Shown here piece after piece: positions 1-11,843 of a DNA stretch of 64,000 nucleotides (positions within the stretch are counted from its first letter, which is position 1; each line of letters begins with the position of its first letter). The notes under the pieces were generated by a model that saw nothing but the letters and a program-made list of their open reading frames with translations, ran no database searches and was not told the origin of the DNA. Origin of the DNA: Chalara sp. BL73 (lineage: Eukaryota; Ascomycota; Leotiomycetes; Helotiales); NCBI GenBank assembly GCA_918026815.1, contig CAKJVC010000001.1, positions 248,001-312,000 on the forward strand, given 5' to 3'. The translations under genes and the position numbers were made by a program.

Positions 1-32
1 TACCTAGCCTTTTATCTCAAGCCACATGTGCT

Positions 33-710
33 TTAATTATATGTTCGAATGAGTCTACTGGCAGGACGGGAGTCGGGATCCCACCACCAACCATAGCTAT
101 ACCAGGCGCCAACCCAAGTATCTGTATCATATCTCATTGTGGGAATGGGATACTTGAACTTTCTCCACTCTCTGATATCATCTGCTCCTCTGATTTCGCT
201 TTCTATTCTCTTTTCGCTGTATTCGATGTAAAGACCTCCTTCTCCGTGCCCCTTTCCTTTTGATGGGTAAGATCCAGATTTCCCGTTTGAGTGGCCAATT
301 CATTCGAGTCCCTTTGGTTTCAGTCCTCCCAGGGATCTCTCTGTAAGCAAAGCTGAAAGTGTTCTCTGGTTCATCTCCGCCAGTGCCAGTGGGGACGTTA
401 CGAGGCATAGTCCTTCCGTGCACGAAATCAACGTCATGAGCGCCTATATTCTTTAGCGTTTCTAGCTGGTATATAGTATGGGCCTGGTTACGCTGGCTGG
501 CTCGAAAGATTGCCGCATAAACGGAATGCTGGTCAGTGAGAATGCAAAAGGCAAGGTAGAGTCAAGATGCTCCATCTTCGTGCCGACAAGGTCATTAAAG
601 AACTTTGAGATGCTTCTTGACCATGCTGCAGCCAACTCTTGGGTGGCTGAGGCTGAAACTAGGGCGGCGCTTCGTTTTCTCTGACTTCGGTTCGCTATCA
701 GCGATCCCAA
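33..710 (-). pseudogene. Unrecognised protein gene with two reading-frame breaks
   Basis: I do not recognise the family. Read on the minus strand, a protein-like frame starts at the ATG at 708-710 and includes the segment FFNDLVGTKMEHL. Near position 580 it must change frame to continue as LAFCILTDQHSVYAAIFRAS and then a long Gly/Asn/Glu-containing stretch ending near WRTETKG-type residues (NTFSFAYREIPG). Near 250-310 it must change frame again to continue as GSYPSKGKGHGEGGLYIEYS, then REWRKFKYPIPTMRYDTDTW, and a Trp-rich end (GWWWDP) before a stop at 33-35. The composition of the three pieces is coherent, with aromatic-rich, well-mixed residues, while the out-of-frame alternatives are not. 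No canonical intron repairs either junction that I could find, so I treat it as a decayed gene; an error in the assembly is the alternative. An N-terminal exon upstream is possible. Confidence 0.5.
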
Positions 711-2238
711 ATGCCAAACATGTCGCCTTCGAACCCAAAGATTAAACTATGAATCCGACAGGTTGACCTGCAGTAGTTCGCGGGCTCCGTCCGACCCAGC
801 AAAGTTTCCTAGCTTTTGCATGCCACTAAATCCGTGCCTGAATAACAACCCCACCACTTCTTCAATTGTATTAAAATCTTGGAATTTATTGTGGGAGGGT
901 GCCTGGATGATGTATTGACAATGGTATTGTTATGCATCGCTACAAGCACGTAAAACTAGCCAATCGCTGGCTGTCATTGGAGGACGCCATGGCTAGCTGT
1001 CCAATGTCGATGATAGAGAAGACTTATTCGTCCGAGATGAGTTGGGTTTCAAGCCAATGCTTTGACATCAGCCATACCGCTGAAATCCAACTCTATTCTA
1101 AGCTATTAGGTCTAGTCTACTTTTGAAAAACATGCATTTGTTCTGATTATCACGTGCCAAAATGTCTCCAGTTGGTCAACGCACATCTTGTTAACTTTCA
1201 TAACATTTAACATTACACGTCAATATAAGAGCCTTATTTATACTATTAAGACTTTTTTTTTATAAAGCCTAAAGCCTCTTAATGCGTATTGCATGATGCA
1301 TTGCACGTGAGCTCAAGTCAGCCTCAGTGTTGCTGGTTTGGCTATTTGGTCCACAAATTTAGTATATAAACTCTCAGCCTATTTTAACCTGAAAAGTTTA
1401 CAAATCGATTAATGTAAAATTTTTTAAAGTATAATACAACAGGATTTTAAACTAACTTATTTCAATTTATATCAAGCTTTTTGCAGCTTTAGCTAAAGTA
1501 GCTACATTACTACACGACTTTCGCTTCGCTGGGATGTCGGTTAAAAATGCCTCTCCATTTTCAGAATGATTTGAGAACCAAAAAAAAAAAGGGTGGTGAA
1601 ATGATACAAAAAAGAAAAGACCTTCAAGGTCTCACTGGGAATCGAACCCAGATCCTCAGGAGATTCCACTGAAGAGTGTTCAAAACCTAATGTGCTAACC
1701 ATTCTGGGGTAATGTTAGTACCAAATAAGTTTGTGGGATGGGGGGGATAACATACACACCATGAAACCGCTCTAATTGGTTTACAACTTGAGATTTCTGG
1801 TGCTTAAAATTTTAAATATACCTAACAGCAAAAAAATACGTGGCTTGAGCATCGTTCAATCCACAAATACAAATTTACATGTTACGAAGATTGACCACAA
1901 GGAAAATCAAAGGAATGTGCCTATTAAATACAAATCCAACATGCGATAGTCGCATTGAAATTAATTCAGTAGAAGAATAATTGGCCTAAATTCTTTAACC
2001 CTATTGTACCACAGTGGTTGTTATAGTCTTTTTTCAGGAAGTCCCTCACCATAGTGATAATTATCAAACAGGTCCTTCGTCGTAAAATCCGCATTATAAT
2101 CCATATTATCGAAATTCCGAGCAGAGCGCTCCTCGGCTCGATCCCGTAAAGCATCCCAGTTTTGACATCTCTTTCATCGATATATCACTGATGAAAAATC
2201 TCAACTTACATGTCACGACTGACTGACATCACTCAACA
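711..2238. other. Gene-free AT-rich stretch (contains a damaged tRNA)
   Basis: I see no protein gene here. The part from about 1130 to 2000 is visibly AT-rich with T and A runs, as in repeat-induced-point-mutated or old intergenic DNA of ascomycetes. The only structured item is the tRNA-like sequence listed separately at 1628-1722. Confidence 0.6.
1628..1722 (-). tRNA. tRNA-Gln (anticodon TTG) with intron, 5' half damaged
   Basis: On the minus strand a T arm is clear: stem CTGGG, loop TTCGATT, stem CCCAG, followed by acceptor half TGAGACC. Upstream, TTAGG and CCTGA can form the anticodon stem around a loop carrying TTG, and an 18-base insertion sits one base 3' of the anticodon, the standard place for a nuclear tRNA intron. 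The segment AATGGTTAGCAC matches the D-loop region of eukaryotic tRNA-Gln. The 5' acceptor half should be close to GGTCTCA; the sequence instead offers GGTACTA with two mismatches, and the D stem does not pair well, with extra bases. It is therefore probably a pseudo-tRNA or a diverged copy. Confidence 0.55.
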
Positions 2239-2744
2239 GCGAGAAAAGCGTGGGAGATCCACCCATGCCCGTGTACAGGATTCGAGGGTCTTCTTCCTCC
2301 CATGATCGTCAGACTTCCTGTCTACCAAACCATCCTCTCGCGCCTCCAAAATGGCGATTCTTTCCTCGACGTAGGCTGTTATCTCGGCCACGATCTACGC
2401 CGCCTTGTTTTCGATGGCGCTCCGCAGGATAAATTGCACGGCGTTGATGTAATTAGCCATTGGAATCTGGGGGTTGAGTTCTTCCGCGATAAAGATAAAT
2501 TTAGTGTTAAAGTTTATTGATATCCAACATCCAAATGCTGAGTTGCAGGCTCTTTAGGGGAAGATCAAGTATGTCCATTTTCCTTTCGATCTTCATGTTA
2601 TCCAGTATCCAAGAGACGAGAACGGAGTGGAAGACTGATGCTTGTGTAAAGACGCGGGAGGAGGCGGGATATGATCCTAAGGAGACAGCGTATCTAGGGG
2701 AGGAGGCGAAGATGCTGCAGTTTGTTGTGACCAGAGTTAAGTAA
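2239..2744 (+). pseudogene. SAM-dependent methyltransferase relic (secondary-metabolism type)
   Basis: A frame open from 2239 to 2520 reads RKAWEIHPCPCTG, then LPVYQTILSRL, then the methyltransferase motif I region FLDVGCYLGHDLRRL and the downstream DGAP..LHGVD. This is the order seen in fungal class I methyltransferases of the kind found in polyketide and meroterpenoid clusters. The SAM-binding D-x-G-x-x-x-G is visible. At 2518 the frame breaks; the next frame continues as HPNAELQAL, is interrupted by TAG, runs GKIKYVHFPFDLHV, and stops again; a third frame gives a plausible C-terminus (EEAGYDPKETAYLGEEAKML) ending at 2744. A branch-point-like CTGAC and CAACAG just before 2240 look like a former 3' splice site. 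The gene is clearly inactive, with at least two frame shifts and two stops. No other biosynthetic gene lies beside it. Confidence 0.75.
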
Positions 2745-3070
2745 GGCGGTTCTGTGCCTAGATTGTAAAAGTGTAAAACATAATGGAACATTCCTTTTCA
2801 AAGGAACCTTTCCTGACGACGATCGAATATGCCCGCTCCCTCCCTGTGTTAGTTTGTAATTATTGAGAGTTTAACGTGACTTGTTATCATGATCGATTAG
2901 GTGTGACGATTCATATAGAGTAGCTACAACAATTGCGAAATCAGCAAAAGTTCTCAGAAGCAGTTTTTAAAGAGAACAGTATATAAAATCTAAGATCGAA
3001 CTATACTGTCATCCTTTCGAATCCAATTTCATTGTGATTAATGTTATTTGTGTCATCTTTTCAACAATAC
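2745..3070. other. Short intergenic stretch
   Basis: Nothing recognisable; 3' flank of the D-amino-acid oxidase gene. Confidence 0.5.
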
Positions 3071-4263
3071 CTATAATTTTGCTCTTCGAGTCTCTGTCTT
3101 CGATAATGCATCTTTGAAGAGTTGCACCCCGTGCTCTGCCATTCCCCTGTGCCGTTGTCAGCAAAAGCAATATGAGGCTCCATGAACGGACTCACCATGA
3201 AGCTTGATAGCCCGCACCGCTTGCACCGTAATTATGAGTCACAATCAGCCCATTCGGTCTAACCTCTGTCTCGATTCTCGGACCACCAGTCCGACTTGGC
3301 CTAAGCCCAACTCCATGTCGAATGATTTTCAAATCTTCAGGTTTTCCAAGCTCAGGCACAAGCGCACAGCATCTACGCATGATATCCTTGGCGAACTCAA
3401 GATCCACCTCTCCATTCCAGTTTCCATTTTCTCGGCAGCCACCGAGTACGATCCCGCCTGCAAGCGGACGTTGAAAGATATATGTGGTATCGTTATCAAC
3501 TCTTCTTGGTGACCTGAAATACATTCGCTCTAGCGGTTTGATCGGTTGCTCTACAAGCACGACCTGGCCACGTGTGGGATACATTTTCTTGTCTTCAACT
3601 CCACCCAGGGAGAAAGAGCCAAGCCCCGTACAATTGAATATTCCTGTAGTTTCCGGCCACAGACGGGGAATATCGTCAATGTGCTTGACGCCCTGGCGGA
3701 CCAGCCGAATATTTGCATCTCGACAACGTGCCAACAACCCGTTCATCGCGTTAACTCTTGTCACGTGAAACCTCACGGAATGGAGCATACCATTGAAGAT
3801 AGATCTGAGTATTGATCACAAAGGTCGACTTTACGTCCAAACCAAAAACGGCACCCCTTGGAAGCTGAGACTTGTCTATCGGATCGAGGCCTCCGACGAG
3901 GTCCTCGTACCAAATCTTGCCCGTTCCTTTGCTCAGGATATCCGCATCTTCGGCTTTCTGATCAAAGATCATGCGGAGAGGCGACCTCGCAATTCCACTT
4001 TCGGGTGTCGTGCGAGCCAGTTCAGAGAATCGCTCAAATGTGACGCGATCAAATGATTCGAGTAATCCATTGTCAGCAGCTGAAGAGCACCAGTTCCCAC
4101 CAGCCCAAGGCGAGGTGTAGTCTATATGATAGTCTCCGGGAAAGTATTTGGCGACGATGGATATGTCTGCATTTGGGTAAGACTTTCGGAGACTCAATGC
4201 TGTGGATAGGCCGATGACCCCAGCACCAAGGACCACGATATTCTGTGAACTACTAGAAGGCAT
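3071..4263 (-). CDS. D-amino-acid oxidase (FAD-dependent), peroxisomal
   Basis: The product would oxidise D-amino acids to 2-oxo acids with release of ammonia and hydrogen peroxide. The N-terminus has the FAD-binding GAGVIG (residues 13-18) followed by the family-typical VAKYFPGDY and SPWAGGNW segments. Later come FNCTGLGS, a TRGQVV segment and the C-terminal HNYGASGAGYQASWG signature. Model: exon 1 3791-4263, exon 2 3196-3738, exon 3 3071-3146, giving 363 residues, the normal size. Intron 2 (3147-3195) has GTGAGT, branch GCTGAC and CAG. Intron 1 (3739-3790, 52 nt) has donor GTATGC and a TTAAC branch but no AG acceptor; the sequence ends in GG where the family alignment needs the junction. 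The last exon ends in AKL, a PTS1 peroxisomal import signal, which fits the peroxide-producing reaction. If the missing acceptor is real the gene may be inactive. Confidence 0.85.
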
Positions 4264-5972
4264 AATGATGGTTGAGTTTTAATGATTCATATGAGGCTCT
4301 CTTTGGTTGGGCCGAGATTTGCTACATGGGCAATGATATTATTTATATCCCAGATCCCGTTACTATGAAGTCGTTCTACAGCCATCGTATCAGACCCACA
4401 ATAGTGTCCGATAGACGTCCGATGACACATATAACAGCCCACCCCTGCTCTACACATTTGAGAAAAAGGTGAAGGTGCCGATCGAGCAAAACACCAATTG
4501 AAGAGGCTATAAAAAGTTACTTCTCCGATATTGATTTATTGCAGCTGTGATTTGTTGCAGCGTTGTAACATCCTTGAGCATAAGGTGGCGGTTTGACTTT
4601 TAAGCACGCCCCAAGTGGATACTAAATGTGGGAGTTCGATATAATATGCCTCAGCTTCAACTACTGATATCTTGGTAATCAAGAACCTCGTCAAGATCAT
4701 CATTTACATAGATAATTTTTTATACCGTTGATCCTGCTTCTACTCTCTCACCTCTACAAGAGACTAGTTATTGATCGAGCGTCCTTCGTAGGGATTAAAT
4801 TGTTGGCATAGTGCTTCTCTTCCAACAAGACGGACGTTCCGTCTTGATGGGAAAGAAAGCCATATTTTTTTTGCAGTGATGGCTAAATATAGTTCATTTT
4901 CAACCAGAAATAATCCGCACTTAAACAGTGAAGGCCATTATACTCTGAGTTATATCTGCAAAGTATTTACATGTTACAATTAACTTTAACTTCTCCAGAC
5001 TCTGGGAGAAATTTCTTTGCTACAGCTTGATTAGGAAGAAGCGCTCGCTTCAGGAGTGGAAAGTCCATCTGCAAAACAAAAACCTTGCACAAGAATGGGA
5101 TTGCCCCAAATCAAGCATCACGTGATGACATCTGGCTTTCGTTCACGACCTAGAATATGTATACAGTGCTGCGAGTACCTTACCAGAATTTCTTGCCTCC
5201 TATAGCTCCTTAAATGTATTATGAGTAATAATATATTCGGCTTTCTGAATGTCCAAACACAGGAAAGCACTAAGAAGAATACTTGGAGGTCGGGGAAAGT
5301 GGCTATATTGACTAGAGCTAGACAAATTTTCAACCGTATGAGAAGCTTTGGAGCAATAAATATGGGCTTCCAATCCCCAAATTCCACGTTATGTCATGTA
5401 GATTTGGTGTGATTCTAGTGTTTCGTCACGAAAAGGATCAATCAGCTACATGGCCGCGAGTAATATTACTCCTAGATATCGCCTCTTCATAGCCAGAAGT
5501 AGGGCCTTAGTAACACCAATACCATGGTATCCTTTTAGGTTAATTGCAGGTTAAATATATATTTCGAATATATGCACATAAAAAGTAAATCTCGTCATCT
5601 TCCTCCTTCGAAAGACACAATTGATATAGTTGTTGCGGATTGCCGTTAGATGGTATTTTCATTTTCTTGGGCTACGGAAACGGAATTTCATTAGCGTAGT
5701 TGGGTAGAAGTATCTGTTACAATCAAAATTTACGAGAACCGAACTTATTAATAACTACCTATGTGTGATCCTTCAAAGCTCCGGGAGTGTTGTGATAAGG
5801 GGGACATATTTTGGACGTAGATGCTCAGCTCTGGCAACTGCACACCCGCTGCTTATGCAGCCTCTTTCATCTCATCTTCCAAACAAGAAACAAGGAAATC
5901 TTCCAATTTACATCATACATAAAAATATTCGTATTTAGAAATATTATAGTCCATCCAATCCGTATTTCTCGC
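4264..5972. other. Gene-free stretch
   Basis: I see no coding sequence I can support. It includes the upstream flank of the oxidase gene and the 3' flank of the amidotransferase-like gene; parts near 4860-5000 and 5540-5760 are AT-rich. Confidence 0.5.
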
Positions 5973-6850
5973 CTATTTCTCCCGCGAGAAAAACTCCAAC
6001 ACCACTTCTCCAGCGACCAGCGCAAGATCATCCCGATCGATCAACTGCACGGCCTCTTCAACCTCGCCCACGCTCAAAATTCCCGATGGCTCAAAAGACC
6101 TCACCACACTTTCCATAACGAAGCGATCCAGCTCCGGATGGCTCTGGTACGTCAAAATGCGACCCGGCTTATACAAGCCCTGCACATCACATAACCTGCT
6201 CGAACCCATCCGGATCCAGCCTTGGGGGAGCGTATCCTTGGGAACCACTACTTGATCCACGTGCAGGAACTGACATGGAAGCGTTTTATTATCAAGCAGG
6301 GAAGGGAAATGCGCTGTGAATTCCGCGGTTAGGGCGATGTCGTGCACACCGATTTCCCATCCTTGCGGGGACCTTGAGACGGAGACGCCGTGGGGCCCTA
6401 AGAGGACCCGGGAGATTATTTGGTGGCCGAAGCAGCCGCCGAAGATTTTTACTCGGGCCTGAGTATAGATGTCTATAGCTACGTTAGCTTTTCCCTTCAT
6501 GTAGCCCTCGTAATTCTTGGGAGGCAAATAAGCGCACCCTGAATGTATTTCTCGAGGACCTTTATCCAAGGCTCGTCATCGCAGGCGGATGAAGGCGAGC
6601 CCGTAACGATCAAAGCATCGATGCCGTCTAAGCTAGGGGGGTATTTCCCATGCTCGACATCCCAACTGGTAACAGCAATTTCTAGTGGATTGCCAAGTGG
6701 CCGCTTCTTGTTGAACAGGTCTAGAGATTTTCGAAGCCAGCTTTCAAAAATATCGCCGAATTGCCCTCGAACTGCCACGACGTCGGCAGGAAAGCGGCAG
6801 CATTCTAGCACTGCGATGTGAATCTTTTGAGCACCGGGTTGTATTCCCAT
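5973..6850 (-). CDS. Class I glutamine amidotransferase-like protein
   Basis: A stand-alone class I GATase-fold protein of 272 residues. The nucleophile elbow is GGCFGHQ, with Cys as expected catalytic residue, and the His-Glu pair of the triad is in YQSHPE. The early VTGSPSSACDDEPW segment is the usual oxyanion/turn region. Model: exon 1 6538-6850, intron 6479-6537 (donor GTGCGC, branch GCTAAC, acceptor TAG, 59 nt), exon 2 5973-6478; phases agree. Fungal members of this group are often annotated as GMP-synthase-like and in yeasts some respond to metals; the substrate is not known and the C-terminal synthetase domain of true GMP synthase is absent, so ammonia transfer to a partner or peptide hydrolysis are both possible. 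Start chosen at the first ATG before the conserved ..HIAVLECC strand. Confidence 0.88.
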
Positions 6851-8498
6851 CTCCGTGGCCGAGATCTCTATTAGCGCTGTTGATGATTGTAGCTGGTTAG
6901 AACGTAAATAGAAGGGCTACGAGGAAAACTTTTATAGATTAGAGATGAGGAGGCGGAAAGATGTAGGAGTATCCAGGTGTGTAGTTTTGAAGCTATCAAC
7001 GTGTTCAACGTGTGCTTGAACCGAGGCGATTTGTCACGAAATCAAAGCAAGCCACTTCAACACTACTCGACTTCAGGAGTGGGAGGGAGGGGAATTCAAT
7101 TGAGAAAGGGTAATTTCTTGTTGGTTCTCGAACTGATGTTATCTTGGTTGAGAATTCAAAATGTATTAGATGTATGATATGTTAAATATATAGCCGAAGA
7201 ACCTTTTTTCGTAGAATGATATATTGTTGTTCCCTGCATGGAACACCATATGGAAGGGAAATATGCAGCTTCGTAGCACGAACCAGACATCCATGCCTAT
7301 TATTAAATTATTTGAAAGAACTACGACCATAGGCTGACATGTATTATTGTCTTTATTAAGAAGCCGTCCATTATTGGCCAGAACTGCCTCGATAGATTGC
7401 ACCAGACCCGCAGAAACACAAATCACGTGAATATCACGTGTAGTTACCTCTTGATATCTCTAGTCCCCACACTTTGGGCAATCTCATTCACCTTATCCCG
7501 GCATATTATAACAGACCAGGGACTCTTAGTTTTTTTTTATTTCAGCAAACACACGCCAAAATTGCAAGGGGATATTGCATGTCTCCAATGCTAACACATG
7601 AAGAAAAGAGCGCCGTTAATCCCAGCCAGCTGAATCTAACCGATATTCATTCCACTGTGACAAGAAGCAGCGAATATTTAGAGCACTCGATATCCAGAGC
7701 GGATACCGGACATCCATATCTGAAGCATTTGAGATTCCGCTGGCTACTTCCATCGGAGCACTATCCGAAAGCCAAAAAAAGATATATTGAGCACCCTCGT
7801 GGCCTACATATCGATCTTGCTCGGAACACCCCCACCGCTTCTGCCCACAGATAATCAGGATGAACTAGCCGTATCCATCAACCTGAAGAGAGCGCCGCCG
7901 ATAGAAACTTGGTTGTCATGGTCGCGTTCTGTGTTTGGCCGGAAATGCTGCGGTGCCTTGACAATCACGAAAACGAGGGCGGATGCGGGCTGGGTTTTGG
8001 AGTGTATGGGAGGCTAAGACGGGATATGGGGATCGGCAGCGTCTTGAAAGGCTGGACAGCAATGCCTAAAAGATGCTTCAGACGGGTGTGTTGTCTATGT
8101 CCGGGTGTCCGAGAGTACCTAGGTACATCTTTCCTACCCCCTTATTTAAGCGATCCCGCCAAGGAATGTGGGGAGATTGGAGATTTCTCGTTCTTGCATG
8201 CAGACCGGAGATCGCAGGGAGCAAGGATTCATATGAGAGATATGTGTTCCTGATATAGATGCACGAGGATATAGTGTGGCTTGGCTATGGATAGTGAGAA
8301 TTCGAAAGACATTACAGTGGAAAATTAGCATCTTCATGATTTCATTTCTTCATCAAGGATAACTAAGACATGATGCTTTTGTCTCATATACGCCAAGTAT
8401 CCTAATATGGCGAAGGAGACCTTAATTAGTCCCGAGAATATACACGAAGTGAAGCGTTCATTATGGACTCGCACAAACCATCATCTCATCATGCATCC
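6851..8498. other. Gene-free stretch
   Basis: Upstream region of the amidotransferase-like gene followed by about 1.5 kb in which small open frames show no family resemblance or plausible splicing. Confidence 0.5.
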
Positions 8499-10469
8499 CT
8501 AACATCCCCACTCCTCAATGATCTTCTCCGCGGCAATCTCTGCGATGCCGTAAACTGCTGTCTGGATGTGTGCGCCCATGAGTACTGGGATGACACTCGC
8601 ATCTACAACCCTCAAGTTGTGCGTTCCATGCACCTTCAGGTTCTTATTCACAACGCCGTGCAGCGCCTCAGAATTCATCGCACATGTGCCCGCAGGGTGG
8701 AAAATCGTTAAAGCATTGTTTAGTACATAATTCTTCCATGCCGCATCGTCACCTTCAGGCACGACGGTGGTTCCGGGCTCGTACTCAGCACTCCAAATTT
8801 GCTTCATGGGGTAGGTGTTGGCGATCTTACGGAGATACTTGGCGGTAAAAATGGTGGCTTGGAGATCGTATTCTTGAGCGAAGTAATTGGGGTTGATGCT
8901 TGGGTTGACAGAGATGTTGGCCGAAGTAGCATGCACGGAACCGACGCTGAAGGGATGCTGGATGCTGGCGATCAAGCTGAAGGTGCCGATTCCGCGGAGG
9001 GGATTGCCGACCGCGGGATAACCCTTGACACCGGTGTAGCCATCGGAGAAGATGACTTCGACTTGGGGGACGGCTTTATTGGTTAGGTAGTCGAGGAGGA
9101 TCTTCTTGCGGATGGGCTCGAAAGGAGAATTTGTGAGGTTCTTGGTCGACGCAGTTACCGCTAGGGATTGGAGGGTTGTGTCGTTGCCGAGTGCTTGCTT
9201 CCATGTCATGAAAGAGTACCCGCTACCGGTGTAGTCGTACAAGGAGACCTCATTCTGGTTATAGAGCGCCATTTGCTCGGCTGCGTAGGTAGCGTTGTGC
9301 CTGAGGATATCAAAAGAGGTGTAGTTATCCAGGAGCTGATATGAACTTTGGATACGAATATGATCCTGCAAGTTCTCTCCGACTCCAGGGAGATCATATA
9401 GTACAGGAATTCCAGCAGCTGTGAGAACCGACTTGCCACCAATGCCGGAGACTTCGAGAAGCTGTGGGCTTTGGAAGGCGCCAGCGGATACGATTACCTC
9501 TGCGGAAGCATTGAAAACGGTTCCGTCCGTGAGGGTAACACCTGTGCTAGCGAGTTTGCCATGATATTTAACAAGGTTAATCTTTGCAACACGGACGCTT
9601 GTCTTGATTTCGAGATTATCGATGGCTACCGAAGGGTATCCGGGGTTGTAGGCACTATATGAACGTCGATAGTCTGAGTTCCGGATGTTGGAAGGTTGAT
9701 ACATGACACCTAGGGGATTGCCACCTAATGACTCGAGGTTGGAGGCAATCCCAAGGTTGTTCATGGTGGGTATCCATGTCTCCTGCTGTGTAGGAATGAA
9801 GCGGTTGACGAGCGACTGAATAGGACCAGTGGACCCTACTCCAGTAGAACCATAGTTGGATGAAGGGAAGAAGGTCTCAACCTTTAACATAGCACGGATG
9901 AAGGTGTTCCAGTTCCACCCAGTCAGGCCAAGTTTCTTTTCCCAAGTGTCGTACTCATAGGTACTAGCTCGGTCCCATGTCATGAGATTGAGTGCTGAGC
10001 TCCCACCCAATACTCTCCCTCGAGCCTGTGCCCAGACTCGATTGTTTGCATTGGGCTGTGGCACGGTGGTGAGGTTCCAGTCGTAGGTGGTGCTAAGCGT
10101 TGAACCCTTCAGACCAGGGATGTTGATCTTGGGTTCATTCTCTGCATCTACGCCTGCCTCGAGGACTAGGATGCACTTATCCGGCAAACCGGAGCTCAGA
10201 CGTGAAGCAACTGCCAGACCTGCGGTACCGCCTCCGACCACAATCTAAAATAATTGATAGGTCAGGATTAATTGAGATGGGAAAAGTTGGAGGGAATCTG
10301 GGGCAGGGCAGGGCAGGGCAGGTCAGGTCAGGTTAGGACGCACAAAATCATATTCGCCGTTAGTCGGACATGTTACAGCTGCAGCTGGCTCCACTGCTGT
10401 AGTCAGTAAGAGCAGGGAGGTCGCTGCTGACAAGATGGAGCTCTTCGCATTGACTGAGAAACGGGCCAT
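8499..10469 (-). CDS. Secreted GMC oxidoreductase (aryl-alcohol / glucose oxidase-like)
   Basis: FAD-dependent oxidoreductase of 623 residues, probably secreted, that would oxidise an alcohol or sugar and reduce oxygen or a quinone. Exon 1 (10344-10469) encodes a signal peptide with the hydrophobic core SLLLLTTAVEPAAA and a likely cut after the Ala run. Intron 10245-10343 is 99 nt (GTGCGT..TTTTAG) and contains pentanucleotide repeats. Exon 2 (8499-10244) starts inside the dinucleotide-binding motif VVGGGTAGLAVASR. Further family marks are RGRVLGGSSALNLM (GMC signature 1), GAFQSPQLLEVSGIG (signature 2), and the active-site His pair in FHPAGTCAM and GAHIQTAVYG near the C-terminus. Numerous N-x-S/T sites fit a glycoprotein. 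The substrate cannot be told from sequence alone. No lesions seen. Confidence 0.93.
10245..10343 (-). repeat. Pentanucleotide microsatellite inside GMC gene intron
   Basis: Between 10301 and 10334 the plus strand shows GGGCA about three times and then GGTCA twice and GGTTA, i.e. an imperfect 5-base tandem run, inside the single 99-nt intron of the oxidoreductase gene. It leaves the splice sites intact. Confidence 0.7.
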
Positions 10470-11843
10470 TGCAGCTGCGAAATTGACGTTGGGAAAATTG
10501 AGCGAAGAGGGGGGTGGGAATGGCTGCTGCTGCTGCTGAACACAGAAGAGGGAGGCAGTAGTGTTCTAGCTGGCGACTCCATGCCTTTTTAGTTGCGCGG
10601 GCGAACCTGGAAACCCAACATTCGATATCGAGGCAATATTACTTTGTAATGAACGACTAACCCATCTACCCCACCAGCCTCCCTGTATAGCGATGTGTTG
10701 AGTCTGGCGTACCTGCGTTGCTGCTCCTATCACGGGCGGTCGGTTAAGGAGCATCTTCCTCTTCCAGGGTTGAGACCCCGCTCCCGCCATGTGCAGTGAT
10801 ATATATGCTAAGTAACATAGTACAGGGCACAATCAATGCTGCAAACGGTAAAAGCAAACGATGCAAGCGACGACCACAATAATATTATTGGATGTCGTGG
10901 CGTGTAAGTACGTGTACACTCCCGCGTCCCAACCCTACGGGCCGGCCCATTTGATTGTACGGGCGGCCAGACTTGGAACCAGCCGGATTGGGTGTGTGTT
11001 GACTATATTCTGTCGAGACGTTTGATGATCGCATAATAAAATCAAGTCATTGGCATTCACCGCCGGTTACGATTCCCTTCGAAAACCCCCCCACGACCAC
11101 CACAACGCCAATACTGCGCTATTGTCTAGAAAAACCTACACAACTGCACAGCGAAAGCCTAGACACCCCTTTTCAACTCTAGTTCCCCAGTTTTGAGGGA
11201 CCACAGGAAAGGGTCATCAACCCACGAGCCAATAGGGTCCGATACCCGAAATACGATACGAACTTGAGGTTAAGCGTGATTGTTCGGGCTGCAAGATGAG
11301 CCTAGGTTCATGCGTTGCAATGGCTGGGGGTTCGACCGGGAAGAGACGGTTCAGGGTCCAGATTAGATCACGATTGTGCCAGGGTGGTCTGAACAATCAA
11401 GGACCATGTGAAATACAGCATGGGACGTCGTAGCAGGAATGAGAACAGTGCACAACCTGGACAAAGAGGGCTGCGGGCCCTTCAGCAGCCTGGCAGAGGG
11501 CGTCCAGAGGGGTGTGCAGAAGGTTTGCGGAAGTCCTTGTTTCGCTTCCCCGCAGTGGTAACTTTCTTCTAACAGGCCTGGAGGGAACTAAGGGGGCAAA
11601 AGGAAAAAAAAAAAAACTCACATTCTTCTTGGGATCCTGGATGACGAAAAATGGGCCCTAAACACGAGGCTAACGGGAGGAAATAAGTACCAACGGTGGG
11701 CCGCCTTTAGTACGTCTACTGGTAGTCGATCATCTAGCTCCCAAATCAACTCCATCCATACCCAAGGTGCCAACCTTCGAACTACTGTTGTACTTCTCCA
11801 CCTTGCCGGTTGAGCGTCCCCGTCTCTGATCCATCTCTTTGCG
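10470..11843. other. Intergenic stretch between divergent genes
   Basis: Shared upstream region of the GMC oxidoreductase (minus) and the rhodopsin-domain gene (plus). A CTG trinucleotide run lies at about 10528-10539. No gene that I can support. Confidence 0.5.

Noticed and set aside
7474..8253. Several plus-strand open frames
   Set aside because: No coherent protein or splicing; overlapping frames of equal quality.
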